NCBI GenBank assembly: GCA_023974075.1
Contig: JAMFTG010000124.1
Location: forward strand, 152,001-216,000
Reading direction: 5' to 3'
DNA from: Chaenocephalus aceratus
Lineage: Eukaryota > Chordata > Actinopteri > Perciformes > Channichthyidae
Length of the DNA stretch: 64,000 bases
The translations under genes were made by a program, and so were the position numbers. This document shows, in pieces, positions 13,674-26,764 of the stretch; position 1 is the first letter of the stretch, and each line of letters begins with the position of its first letter. The notes under the pieces are model-generated. The model saw only the letters and a program-made list of their open reading frames with translations. It had not been told where the DNA came from and ran no database searches.

Positions 13674-13755
13674 GTCATCGTGCTCTCCATCAGCTGCAGA
13701 TGCTGCTCCAGCCTCCGGTCCCGCTCCGACAGCGGCGAGGAGAAAGCAGGCAGGA
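13674..13755 (-). CDS. Candidate internal exon of an unidentified gene
   Basis: On the minus strand an 82-nt segment is preceded by a pyrimidine-containing acceptor ending CCTACAG and followed by a strong donor GTGAGTGC. One frame, starting two bases in, is fully open and reads LPAFSSPLSERDRRLEQHLQ and then LMESTMT. This is a charged, leucine-spaced, coiled-coil-like peptide with natural amino-acid composition. The exon is phase 2 at its 5' side and leaves two bases at its 3' side. I do not recognise the gene. The rest of it would lie in other exons separated by repeat-filled introns. A chance open frame is possible, but paired splice sites plus helix-like coding make a host exon the better reading. 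Confidence 0.45.
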
Positions 13756-14033
13756 CTGTAGGATTCGTGGTTATTATTAGGAGGGAAATAATGGCTTCAA
13801 ATGTAAATCCATCCAAAACAATCTCTTTCTCTCTCTCAATAAATACAAGCAGGAAATAAACGCAATGACTTGAGATCAGATGCTCGTGCGCTGCTATGGT
13901 TACATCTTTGCGAAGTAGCTCAGTCCTCTTATCTTTGATTGCTCACCCATTATCTAAGGAGTTCTCCTACTCCTCTAAAGTATTGTTTAACTTGAGTCCA
14001 TCATGTGTTACCTCCTGCTGTGACGACAGCACA

Positions 14034-14178
14034 CCTTCTCAGGCTGGATCTGGAACCTTCTCAGGCTGGATCTGGAACCTTCTCAGGCTGGATCTGGAAC
14101 CTTCTCAGGCTGGATCTGGAACCTTCTCAGGCTGGATCTGGAACCTTCTCAGGCTGGATCTGGAACCTTCTCAGGCTG
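14034..14178. repeat. 22-bp minisatellite, about 6.5 copies
   Basis: Tandem perfect units of CTTCTCAGGCTGGATCTGGA plus two bases run through this stretch. Because 22 is not a multiple of three, the WIWNLL-type and GSGTFS-type peptides seen in several frames are artefacts. Confidence 0.93.
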
Positions 14179-14439
14179 AGTGGTGGCGTACGGCAGGCAA
14201 CACTTTGACATGTAATTACAGTGTTTTATAAGTGAGCTGTGTAGAAAGGGAGTTTCTTGCTACAGGAGAACGTAATGTGGATGCAATAGCAATGTCTTCT
14301 TGCCCTGTTCGCCCACCATGTTCTGAATGTTTCTCTGCAGCGGGATGGAATGAATCGAGAAGTACAACCCGGTGAGAATGCCTTCAGTTCTCCCTCTTCA
14401 AAGATCTGGGGAGAGTCTGATGTGTCTTCACTTGCGGCG

Positions 14440-14540
14440 TTGGGCGCTGACGTCCAGGTTCCCAGGTGTGTGCGTGCACCCACTCCAGCCGCTCGGGGTC
14501 AAACGGGATGTTGGCTCCACCACACGCAGAAAGCCCCATC
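14440..14540 (-). other. Possible coding remnant or exon
   Basis: On the minus strand a frame reads GANIPFDPERLEWVHAHTWE, which looks like natural protein. It lies upstream, in transcription order, of the candidate exon at 13674-13755. No clean acceptor/donor pair fits the frame. On the plus strand there is also a candidate acceptor (TTCTCTGCAG at 14332-14341) and a donor (GTGAGA after 14371). I cannot choose between an exon, a decayed pseudo-exon and chance. Confidence 0.2.
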
Positions 14541-14883
14541 ATTGACACTGCTTCTGGGTCCGTGATGATTCATTGGAAGACATTGCAGGGCCTGTTCTGT
14601 GTTAGCTCTACTGAGCAACCATCCCACACAGCAGGTTGACTGAGCCACATGAGGAACAGGCTCTGCCCTGCTTGGTGTCTGAGAGATGCTCCACCTTCAC
14701 CTGCAGACAGCTTCTCAGCTCTGAGTGAGCGGAAACATCCGCAGCTCTGTCAGGGCTGCAACTCGGGGGTCCTGGCTGGAGTGAGGTTTTGATAACATGG
14801 GTTTGATTACACGTATGCGCACGAAATGACTGCTGTCGTGTCAGCAGCGGGACCTTAGCATATATACAGGATATATAATATAT

Positions 14884-15332
14884 ACAAATACACAATACTG
14901 GACACAGACTATAAAGGGCGCAGATACAAGCGGCCGAGATGGGTTTCTCCGCAGGGTGGCTGGCGTCTCCCTTAGGGATAAGGTGAGAAGTTCGGTCATC
15001 AGGGAGGGACTCGGAGTTGAGCCGCTCCTCCTTCGCGTCGAAAGAAGCCAGTTGAGGTGGTTCGGGCACCTAGTTAGGATGCCACCTGGGCGCCTCCCTA
15101 GGGAGGTGTTCCAGGCACGTCCAGCTGGGAAGAGACCAAGGACCAGGTGGAGGGACTATATCTCTTTTCTGGCCTGGGAGCGCCTTGGGACCCCCAGTCA
15201 GAGCTGGTTGATGAGGGGAAAGAAAGTTTGGGGCTCTCTGCTGGAACTGCTACCCCGAGACCCGACCACGGATAAGAGGGAGAAGATGGATGGATGGACA
15301 AATACACAATACTGGACACAGACTTAAAGGGC
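14884..15332 (+). mobile_element. Rex3-like LINE 3' end with long target duplication
   Basis: A 5'-truncated non-LTR element lies between two copies of the same flanking sequence. The left copy is at 14884-14919 and the right copy at 15298-15332. Both start ACAAATACACAATACTGGAC, and they differ by one base of indel. The element ends in the short GATG/TGGA tail typical of Rex3-type RTE elements. A duplication of about 35 bp marks the exact insertion and shows that the element was already truncated at its 5' end when it landed. Confidence 0.85.
14921..15297 (+). pseudogene. Rex3-like reverse transcriptase C-terminus
   Basis: The plus-strand frame from about 14950 encodes the C-terminal tail of an RTE-type polyprotein. 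Recognisable pieces are VAGVSLRDKVRSSVIREGLG, RVERSQLRWFGHLVRMPPGR and RTRWRDYISFLAWERLG. The catalytic palm lies upstream in complete elements and is missing here. It is followed by a frame-degraded end and the GATG tail. The family assignment rests on recalled similarity to fish Rex3/RTE proteins. Confidence 0.85.
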
Positions 15333-15630
15333 ACACAGTTTCATTCACTAATGAAAGTCACACGTTTGTTTCCACTGTTTTATTGTGTGCCTGTCGCGAT
15401 AAGCAATGCATTGACTTATCGTACGATAAATAAAAATGAACTCGATATTCCATTTACATGAGGATGTGACTAGCAGTTTCAAAGGATGCACTTGAATTAT
15501 TATTATATATTATCATCATGTCAGGGGTCTAAAATGGTCATACAACGGTGCCGACAGATTATCGCTTATCACAATCATTTCCGGGAAAATGTGTCCAACA
15601 AAATTAATTATCATGAGAGGCCTATACATG

Positions 15631-17735
<2,105 letters not shown>

Positions 17736-17918
17736 GTTTCAGGTTCAGGTCCGGACTCCAAGTCCAGAGGTTCAGGTTCAGGTCCGGACTCAAGTCCAGA
17801 GGTTCAGGTTCAGGTCCGGACTCAAGTCCAGAGGTTCAGGTTCAGGTCCGGGACTCAAGTCCAGAGGTTCAGGTTCAGGTCCGGACTCAAGTCCAGAGGT
17901 TCAGGTTCAGGTCCGGAC
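17736..17918. repeat. 32-bp minisatellite, about 5.5 copies
   Basis: Units containing TTCAGGTTCAGGTCCGGACT and then CAAGTCCAGAGG repeat with a period of about 32 bp. A few single-base indels are present. Confidence 0.9.
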
Positions 17919-20251
17919 TTATAAGTGAACTTATTGTGAGCTAATTATCAATTGAAAATCAACTCAATTCAAACTCGTCAGGTTTTATTGCGCTCCCTTC
18001 CAACTTGTGTCTACATTTCTCTCCAAAGTACAAATGTAAAAAAAAACACTTTTTGCCACTTAGTCTACAAATGACTACTACAAAGTTCAAACATTTATTT
18101 CATTCACCAAACTAAAGTAACCGACCAGTCCCTGAGCTGACTGAGCCTAAAGTGTAGAGTAGACTATACGCAGTACACTGTTACACACCTACTGTACAGT
18201 ATAGGCTACACTGTAGTGACTGAACAGTCAGACTGTACTGTACTGTCTGTACACCATGTCTTTTCTACAACTCTACATGTGTACATTATACAGTACATAC
18301 TACATACATAGTGATGTACATACATACTGTTAGAAATTAAAATCAATGTTGATATGGCGTAATTTGAATTAAATACACTATTTAATTTAAATCAGTTTTA
18401 TTCTGAAAAAACCGGAAGTTCACTAATTATTAACTTAATACTTTTATTCTGAAAATTATTCACTTCCGGTTAGCATTAGCATGTGGCGAAACGCTAGTTT
18501 TTCAAACCGTGAGTCGAAGGTGAAATGACATGTGGTGTTGTACACTGAGCACACTGGGGTTAGCACTCATGTATTGCCGCTGAATAACGTTTATCAGGGA
18601 ATGTTTAAATAACCACAGACACCAGAATGATGTAATTTAACGATAGAACAAGGCAGGAATTGCATTGGACCCACCCCTGACGACGCCGGCCAATAGGAGA
18701 AGACCTCAGATGACAACAGGAAGAGCAAGCCAATAATTGACCTCTTCTACCTGCTGACCTGGGCTGACCGGGCGGATGAGGAGAGTGCCTCCACTCCACA
18801 TTTCATTTGTACACCACTGCGTCTTTTGTGCAATTACATGCTGTTAACTTTGATAAGCTTCCCGTGACTCTTTCAGTCTCTCCGGCTCTCAGGGAGGTTT
18901 TAGATGGTTTAGAACAAAAAGGAGAATATACGTAAGTGCTAGTTTTTTGCGAGTCCAAGTACCGGTTCCCGACGTTCCGACTTGAAACCGAACGCAGCAC
19001 TAACCTAGACTATCATCCGTCACAGAGAGCATCCATTGGGTCTTTATCGCGTGTCAGTCTGGTCGTGATCTGACTGTTAGAGTTCAGTGTTTTCATATCA
19101 CTGCTCTTCGCTCAGTCAGCCTCTGACACCCACACGATGCAAGGTGCTCTATCTGGGATGGAACAACGTTTATTGCTCAAACTCCAGCTTTTGTTTACAT
19201 TGATCTTACCCTACCTGTAGCAGCTTGTGCGTTCTGTCCGCAGTGCTTTGTGTTAACTCATGTGTTGACCAACTGCCCCAATGGCAACAGGAAACATAAA
19301 GTCAGTTACAGAGGACATGGTGGAGACTTTGAGGAGAAGGAATCAATCAGGAACACGGGAGAACGGGGAAGATAGGGGGTTTCTCAAGGGGTTCAGATTG
19401 GTCCATCAGAACAAGAGGGGGACATTGTACGAGACGGATGGAAAGCCTGGGTACCTGCTGAGCGCTCAGAAGGACAAAGAGAACACTTAGACACTGCTGT
19501 GCTCTCTTTCAAAGGAGGACACAGAGAAAGGACAGATGAGAGAAAGGTGTGAAACGGCACTCGCAGCTTCCTTGAGCTAGGGGAGCGTTGTGTTTCTCTG
19601 TCTCAGCGTTGAGGGGTGAAAGGAGGACCCTGAATGGACAGGTCTCAGTGTAAAGTCACCTGTTGATGACATACAGGGTGATTTATTTTAAAGGTCGCAT
19701 GACGGTCTGGTCCCGCTTTGAACTCTGTTTTTAAAGAGAGAAAACAGGACAGCCTAGTTACAAACAAAGGGTTGTTTTTATTTGAATGTTTTCTTCTTGA
19801 AGTAAAGATACAATGTAAAACACTTAATTATTAACAATTAGTTTTTAAGTGTTTTAGACCCTGCTGTTTTATCAGGTCTCAAGACTTAATGGTGACATTG
19901 CTTAAAGTGTAAATTGACTGTATCCATGGCAACATTAGACTTCCTATGTGCATGGGGCATCGTGGGAACAGCACTTCCTTACACTGTGAGATTATATTCA
20001 CTGTCATTGTTCCTCTGTTTAGCACGTTGTAAACTGCCACCCAACATACATCGTATCCTCTGTTCAGCACTGTCTTTTTCAGTTACTCTTCATATTTACA
20101 ATTACAGCACAACAATTATGTAAATCACAAAACATATATAAAAACTTCTTCCAAAACATTTTCATTGTGTGCAGATATCAGATATCAAATGATGTGTAAA
20201 TGCTTCCAATCTTTAACTCTTTCAGATGCCAGATATATACCAACAATGATG

Positions 20252-20291
<40 letters not shown>

Positions 20292-20508
20292 TGGCTTTTG
20301 TTTAATTATCTATTTATTCATTTAGTTCTTTATTTTAATATGTATAACATAACATAGGATTTCATAAAGTATTTTTAAAATAGTTTATACATTATTTGAA
20401 TATAGGAATAGTAGATTACTTAAAATATAGTACCTTATATTTAATCTTTTTTCCCTTTAGACGCTTGTGGTTTATTCTTAAAAACCCTTACCCACCCCCC
20501 ATTTCCCC
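17919..20508. other. No gene seen; small palindromic features
   Basis: No gene was recognised. At 18130-18260 there is a cluster of TACTGTACAGT-like palindromic words. Around 18410-18476, AACCGGAAGT and ACTTCCGGTT form a spaced inverted pair. A plus-strand frame at 19281-19490 starting MATGNIKSVTEDMVETLRRR is lysine/arginine-rich but has no domain I recognise. Confidence 0.4.
20258..20287. repeat. (TA)n microsatellite
   Basis: About 15 TA repeats lie here in AT-rich surroundings. Confidence 0.95.
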
Positions 20509-21232
20509 TCTGCTGGTCTATGGCCTTGTAGAGGGTAACGGTTCCCTCTGATGGTCTATGGCCTTGTAGAGGGTAACGGTCCCCTCTGCTGGTCTATGGC
20601 CTTGTAGAGGGTAAACGGTCCCCCTCTGCTGGTCTATGGCCTTGTAGAGGGTAACGGCCCCCTCTGCTGGTCTATGCCTTGTAGAGGGTAACGGTCCCCT
20701 CTGCTGGTCTATGGCCTTGTAGAGGGTAACGGTCCCCTCTGCTGGTCTATGGCCTTGTAGAGGGTAACGGTCCCCTCTGCTGGTCTATGGCCTTGTAGAG
20801 GGTAACGGTCCCCTCTGCTGGTCTATGGCCTTGTAGAGGGTAACGGCCACCCCTCTGCTGGTCTATGGCCTTGTAGAGGGTAACGGTTCCCTCTGCTGGT
20901 CTATGGCCTTGTAGAGGGTAACGGTCCCCTCTGCTGGTATATGGCCTTGTAGAGGGTAACGGTCCCCTCTGCTGGTCTATGGCCTTGTAGAGGGTAACGG
21001 TCCCCCTCTGCTGGTCTATGGCCTTGTAGAGGGTAACGGTCCCCCTCTGCTGGTCTATGGCCTTGTAGAGGGTAACGGTCCCCTCTGCTGGTCTATGGCC
21101 TTGTAGAGGGTAACGGCCCCCTCTGCTGTCTATGGCCTGTAGAGGGGTAACGGCCCCCTCTGCTGGTCTATGGCCTTGTAGAGGGGTAACGGTTCCCCTC
21201 TGCTGGTCTATGGCCTTGTTAGAGGTAACGGG
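20509..21232. repeat. 38-bp minisatellite, about 19 copies
   Basis: Tandem units contain CTGCTGGTCTATGGCCTTGT and then AGAGGGTAACGGT. They vary mainly in the length of the C run joining units (GGTCCCC, GGTCCCCC, GGCCCC, GGTTCCC). The minus-strand frame at 20747-21268 that passes through it is an artefact. Confidence 0.93.
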
Positions 21233-21434
21233 GTACAGAGTCCCTCTAGATACGCGGGGGAGGTGCATCTGACGAAGAGATAGGTTGTTGAGCTCCCTCT
21301 CTCTGTTTCTTATCTATATCTAATATAACTGCTCGGGTCTTGATGGATTGAGTGGAAGTGATGAGATCTTTCTAGAGGGTTATCAAGAATAACTTGTATC
21401 CAGTGACCTTCCCCCTCTCTGTCTGTGTCTGTGT

Positions 21435-21865
21435 ATTCTCTTGTTCCGATTAACCCAGCCAAATCTTTGTTCTTGTTTTGTATCTATCTCTACGCCGGGA
21501 CCCTGAGTCGAGGCTGATCCTCTTGCTGTAGTTCCTGTGTCTTGGATCCTCTATCCTGATGGTTCTGGAATTAAGTCGTGGACTTCGGGGTCGTGGCTGA
21601 ACCTGTCTCTGCGGTCCTGCTTGGGTCTCGTCATGCTGCTTCCCTGATGGCTTCACAGGACTGTAGCTGACATCCTCGTGGATTCATCTTCTCATTACAG
21701 ACACATGCATTTCCTAACATTCGGTCTCTATGCTGTAAATGTATTATCTCTTGGATTTACACACGGCATCTATTGCACGTCTGTCCGTCCTGGAGAGGAT
21801 CCCTCCTCTGTTGCTCTACGGAGTTTCTCCCATGTTCCCTTAACTGTGGGTTTCTCTGGAAGTAT
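21435..21865 (+). mobile_element. L2 3'-UTR fragment, plus strand (diverged)
   Basis: This stretch is a diverged, opposite-orientation relative of 29720-30075. Shared landmarks are TTCCGATTAACCCAGC, CTCGTGGATTCATCTTC, ACACGGCATCTATTGCACGT and TCCGTCCTGGAGAGGATCC. The match ends near TCTCTGGAAG. It shows that the L2 family at 29.6 and 54.4 kb also left an older copy here. Confidence 0.75.
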
Positions 21866-22372
21866 TTATTATTTATTACATATTACATTTTATATATTTA
21901 CTGTTATGATCATTAATATTGACATTATTAGTTTCAAGTCAATATACATTATTATTATTTACAGTCCTTCCCAGAGAGCAAGCCAGGCCGACTCATCTCC
22001 AAATATGAATGTTAAAATATGAACTGTCTGAAAATAAATCTAAGTTTAAAAATATATATGAGCTGTCTGATAGTGAGCGAGCCCGATTCTTTTGAACGGC
22101 TCTTTGGTACGAACGAGGGGAACCGAGTCGTACTTGGTGAGAGCCGTTCTTGTTATCGTTCAATCTTTGGTCCGCACTCACTGCCTGCCAAAATCCACTC
22201 GCCTTTTAAAAAGCTGGATTTTGTTCCCCAAACGTATTCTGTGAAGACCCGCCCCCCTACTCTGATTGGCAGGTTCAGCACGAGGAGTGAGATGGGTGGT
22301 TCTTAAGGGAATAGAGGGAGAGAAGTCATAACAAGTGGTGCAGGACAGGTAGACCACGTGTTTTGTCAGATG

Positions 22373-23575
22373 CAGTGGCGAGCCGTGACTTTTATACCTA
22401 GGCCCTCTGACCCCCCTTTCCTCGGAAAAAAAGAATAGATATTACGTCTCAACGTATACTTCAGCGGAATATCAAAACAGTGGTCCGGGGTGCAAACCGC
22501 ATCAATGACAGCGACCCTCTACCACACAAAACAACACCATTTATATAAACACCTATCATGACATGGCACCCACAGCCAAGTAACAATTACAAATGAATGA
22601 AGTCGGTACGGCGCCCGCATTGATATTGACATACTGATATTCTGTACACACTGTGAAGACCACTGAGACAAATGTAACATTTGTGATATTGGGCTATATA
22701 AATAAACATTGATTGATTGATTGATTGAAAATGACTTAGGCCTACCTTTGATGATCAAATCACTGAAACACAAAGTCCATCCTCCTGTCCTTCTGGATGA
22801 AGCACTTGCGGGTCATTCAGCTGATCCTTTGCCACTCCAGTTTATCATTGGAACTCAATCTTGAAAATGACTCGGTTAATAATTTCGCAACGATGTCATC
22901 ATCACTATCACTGAAGTGAGCCATCATGAACGGACTTATGCTGCTAATCATAAATCTATCGACTAGATTTATGATTCGAAAAATAATAAAAGTAGGGTAG
23001 ACATGTGGATATTATCCGGCTGAACACAACGTGCATTTATCTAACAGGTTCGTTTCCACAGACCTTATTTCGAGCTATTTTCCAAAACCCTATGGAGAAA
23101 TCCCGTGCTTTCTGTCGAGGGAATCCGGAGCGCGGCTTACTTCCGGGTTTCAGGATGCGTCAATGCACCACTTGCATAGACTTCACAGCGGGCGGAACCT
23201 GTCATAAAGTCCGCGAAATAAAGCCCGCCCATTTAGAGGGAAGATATGATTGGTCAATTGTACTGTCACTTGACATTACTCTCTCGTTGAGTTACTATAG
23301 CGGGCCCTCTGTGAATGTAGAGAGGGACCAACAAGCTCTCCCGTCTTCACAGAACTCGCAGAGACTGCATTTAACCCTTCACATTCCAACAGAAAACTGA
23401 ACAGGCAGATTCGAAGGATTTATTTCTTTGGAAATATTATTTTAAATACAATTAAATCAAGTTATTTTGGTAAAACTAATGAAAAATATAAAAATAATGT
23501 TTAAAAAAAAAAAACGTTTTTTTTTTTTTAATGTTTTCAAATATTATTTTTTAGAATATCTTAGGCCCTCACGGC
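22373..23575. mobile_element. TIR element (hAT-like), copy 2, interrupted
   Basis: From CAGTGGCGAGCCGTGACTTT onward this is closely similar to the element at 1785-2506. It includes the shared internal blocks around GTCATAAAGTCCGCG and AGAATATCTTAGGCCCTC. It is longer because an L2 end sits inside it (22632-22729). The right terminal repeat is missing: after TTAGGCCCTC the sequence passes straight into a different repeat (CACGGCTCTTTG). Confidence 0.65.
22632..22729 (+). mobile_element. L2 3' end with TTGA tail
   Basis: The final bases of the same L2 family that occurs on the minus strand at 29582 and 54392 are seen here on the plus strand. CATACTGATATTCTGTACAC, GAAGACCACTGAGACAAATG and GATATTGGGCTATATAAATA are followed by a (TTGA)n tail. 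It lies inside the TIR element at 22373-23575. Confidence 0.88.
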
Positions 23576-23645
23576 TCTTTGAAAGGAACGGAGCCATAAG
23601 ATCCGGCTCCCTTCAAAGAGCCATAATTCCCATCACTACTGTCTG
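23576..23645. mobile_element. Fragment of a hAT-like element
   Basis: ACGGCTCTTTGAAAGGAACG pairs with the downstream CTCCCTTCAAAGAGCC as a local inverted repeat. The stretch ends TTCCCATCACTACTG, typical of a common fish hAT-type terminus. A related GAACGGCTCTTTGG segment lies at 22097-22110. Confidence 0.45.
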
Positions 23646-23964
23646 GTCCGCGGCCAACTCACAGCGAGGAGTTGGAGATGAGTTCTGACGGGGTAAAGAT
23701 TCAGAGGCGGCGAGGAAAAACTCCCTTTTACAGGAAGAGACCTCGGGAGGAGCCTGGCTCTCTGGTGTTAAAATAATACTTAAACATTTGTTATGGTAAT
23801 AGCTTACAGCTGTAGTTTCAGTCGGTATGTGTTTTCTTTTCTGTGATTACTTTAAGCGGTGGATGAATCCACCTTTGTTGCCATGTCGTGAGCGTTTGTG
23901 GCAGCAATACAATGTAGGGTATTTAAGATTGAGTTCAAGTAAACCATAGTATGTCAGTCAAACA

Positions 23965-24290
23965 TTATATATATATTAAAATAGCTAATCGCGATTAATC
24001 GCAAATTAATCGCACATTTTTGATCTGTTCTAAATGTACCTTAGAGGAATATTTTTCAAGTTTTTAATACTCTTATCAACATATGAGTGGACAAATATGC
24101 TTTATGCTAATGTTTATTATCATTTGAACAATGACAAATATTCTCATGAATATTAAACACAACAACCTGGAACCTCTCTCATATAATAATTAGTGCTGTC
24201 AAAATTATCGCGTTAACGGCGGTAATTAATTTTTTTGAATTAATTGCGTTAAAATATTTAACGCATTTAACGCATGTGCAGAATGGCCCG
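23965..24290. mobile_element. hAT-like fragments (GCGATTAATCGC / GCTGTCAAA ends)
   Basis: AATCGCGATTAATCGC near 23985 and GTGCTGTCAAAATTATCGCG near 24194, followed by a run of GTTAACG/TTAACGC words, are the hallmark ends of a widespread hAT-type element in fish. No intact transposase is present between or beside them. Confidence 0.5.
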
Positions 24291-25327
<1,037 letters not shown>

Positions 25328-25505
25328 CTGACTTCATTATATGCGCTCAGGATGTCAGCAGCAGCAACCATGGTAACAAGTCGAAGAAAGAGGGAGAGCG
25401 TTAAGATTCACAGGCCACTTCACACCGATGCATCATTAATGTCATGTAAACTCGCCCCTCTGTGGCACCTTCTATCTATCCGTCTGTTTTCTCCCACTTT
25501 CTCCT

Positions 25506-25653
25506 CACCCTTCTTTCCTCCCGCTATGCCTTTCTCTCACCCACCCCTCTGTTAGTCAGGTTATACGGGGCTTTGACTCACCCCTTCTTTCCTCCCGCTA
25601 TGCCTTTCTCTCACCCACCCCTCTGTTAGTCAGGTTATACGGGGCTTTGACTC
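25506..25653. repeat. Tandem duplication of a 74-bp segment
   Basis: A segment containing TTCTTTCCTCCCGCTATGCC and ending GGGGCTTTGACTC occurs twice head to tail. The copies start at about 25511 and 25585 and are almost identical, so the duplication is recent. Confidence 0.92.
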
Positions 25654-25766
25654 GCACTTCTTTGGTTACTTCCCAGTATCAGCGTGTGGGAGTTGTGAAT
25701 GCCATGTCTTGCTGCCTCATTGCAGTCCAGCTGTAGAGCAGTCAGCGCGGGGCTAATCACTGACAT

Positions 25767-26756
25767 CAGGGGCGCCGCCAGGGATTTTGGGCCCCATGAA
25801 AATATATCACATTGGGCCCCACCACAGGCACAGGCCAACGCAAACCAAGCACAATTGCTGTAACCACACCTCCAGAACCCAACCGACTCATTTATGCTTA
25901 AATATCTCTACTGTACAGGCTTGCATCTATCTTAATCCAATACTAACTGCACAATATTTACTGACACTGAGCTGTGAAAATATAACACTGTGCAGAATGC
26001 AAAATTGTACTGCAACATTCTGCTGCAGTAGAATTCACTATTTGATATAACACTAACATTCCTGACAATAGACCTCAATAGTCATCTTTATGGTGTACAT
26101 GCCTTTTTAATAACATTTTTGAATGGAACATTAAAAAAATCAAAATAAGTATAACTTAAATATACATGACCTCTTAAATTAAAATAAAGTGAACATTAAC
26201 ACCAATATTATCATTTATAACATAACATAAGCAGCAGATTTTCTAATTAAATATACATACCAACTACAAAATAAGCCAGTATTAAGTGTAAATGGACAAC
26301 AAAACGGAAATGGAAATGAAAAGGCCTGATGGTGGTGCTAAATCAGAGCAAAACTCTCTTGTCTTTCTCCTCCTTTCTTTTCTTTTTTGAAAGCCTGACT
26401 TTGTTAGTTGTTGAGACATCATACACACGTAAGTACTCGCATCCCTGCCTCACATGCTCTCACTCTGCTAGAAAATGCGGTGCCGCACAGCGTTTGGAGA
26501 CAGGACCAAACCATTACATGTAAATAGAGGGGGGTGTTCGATGCTTTGGATAATTAAACTTTTCGAACAAAAAAGGTGAAGTGAATCGTAAGTTTAGTGA
26601 GTACATTATCAATAATGTTATATTAATGTTTAATTATTGATGATTGATGAAAGGTTACTTGAAAATGTTTTCTTAATGTTCTGCAATTTTTGGGGCCCCT
26701 ATCAGTCACGGGCCCTTAGAATCGTTCTAACTTTTCACCCCCTTACGGCGCCCCTG
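25767..26756. mobile_element. Non-autonomous hAT-like element with 8-bp duplication
   Basis: The left end CAGGGGCGCCGCC and right end TTACGGCGCCCCTG form an 11-bp inverted repeat (CAGGGGCGCCG). The element is flanked by a perfect 8-bp direct repeat ACTGACAT (25759-25766 and 26757-26764), the hallmark of hAT transposition. The AT-rich 990-bp interior holds no transposase. Both ends carry GGGCCCC-rich subterminal sequence. Confidence 0.88.
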
Positions 26757-26764
26757 ACTGACAT

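Noticed and set aside
19281..19490. Plus-strand frame starting MATGNIKSVTEDMVETLRRR
   Set aside because: No recognised domain, no splice context and no neighbours. It could be an exon, but there is not enough to annotate it as a gene.
20747..21268. 173-codon minus-strand frame with AIDQQRGTVTLYK repeats
   Set aside because: Translation of the 38-bp minisatellite, with the frame kept open by indels.
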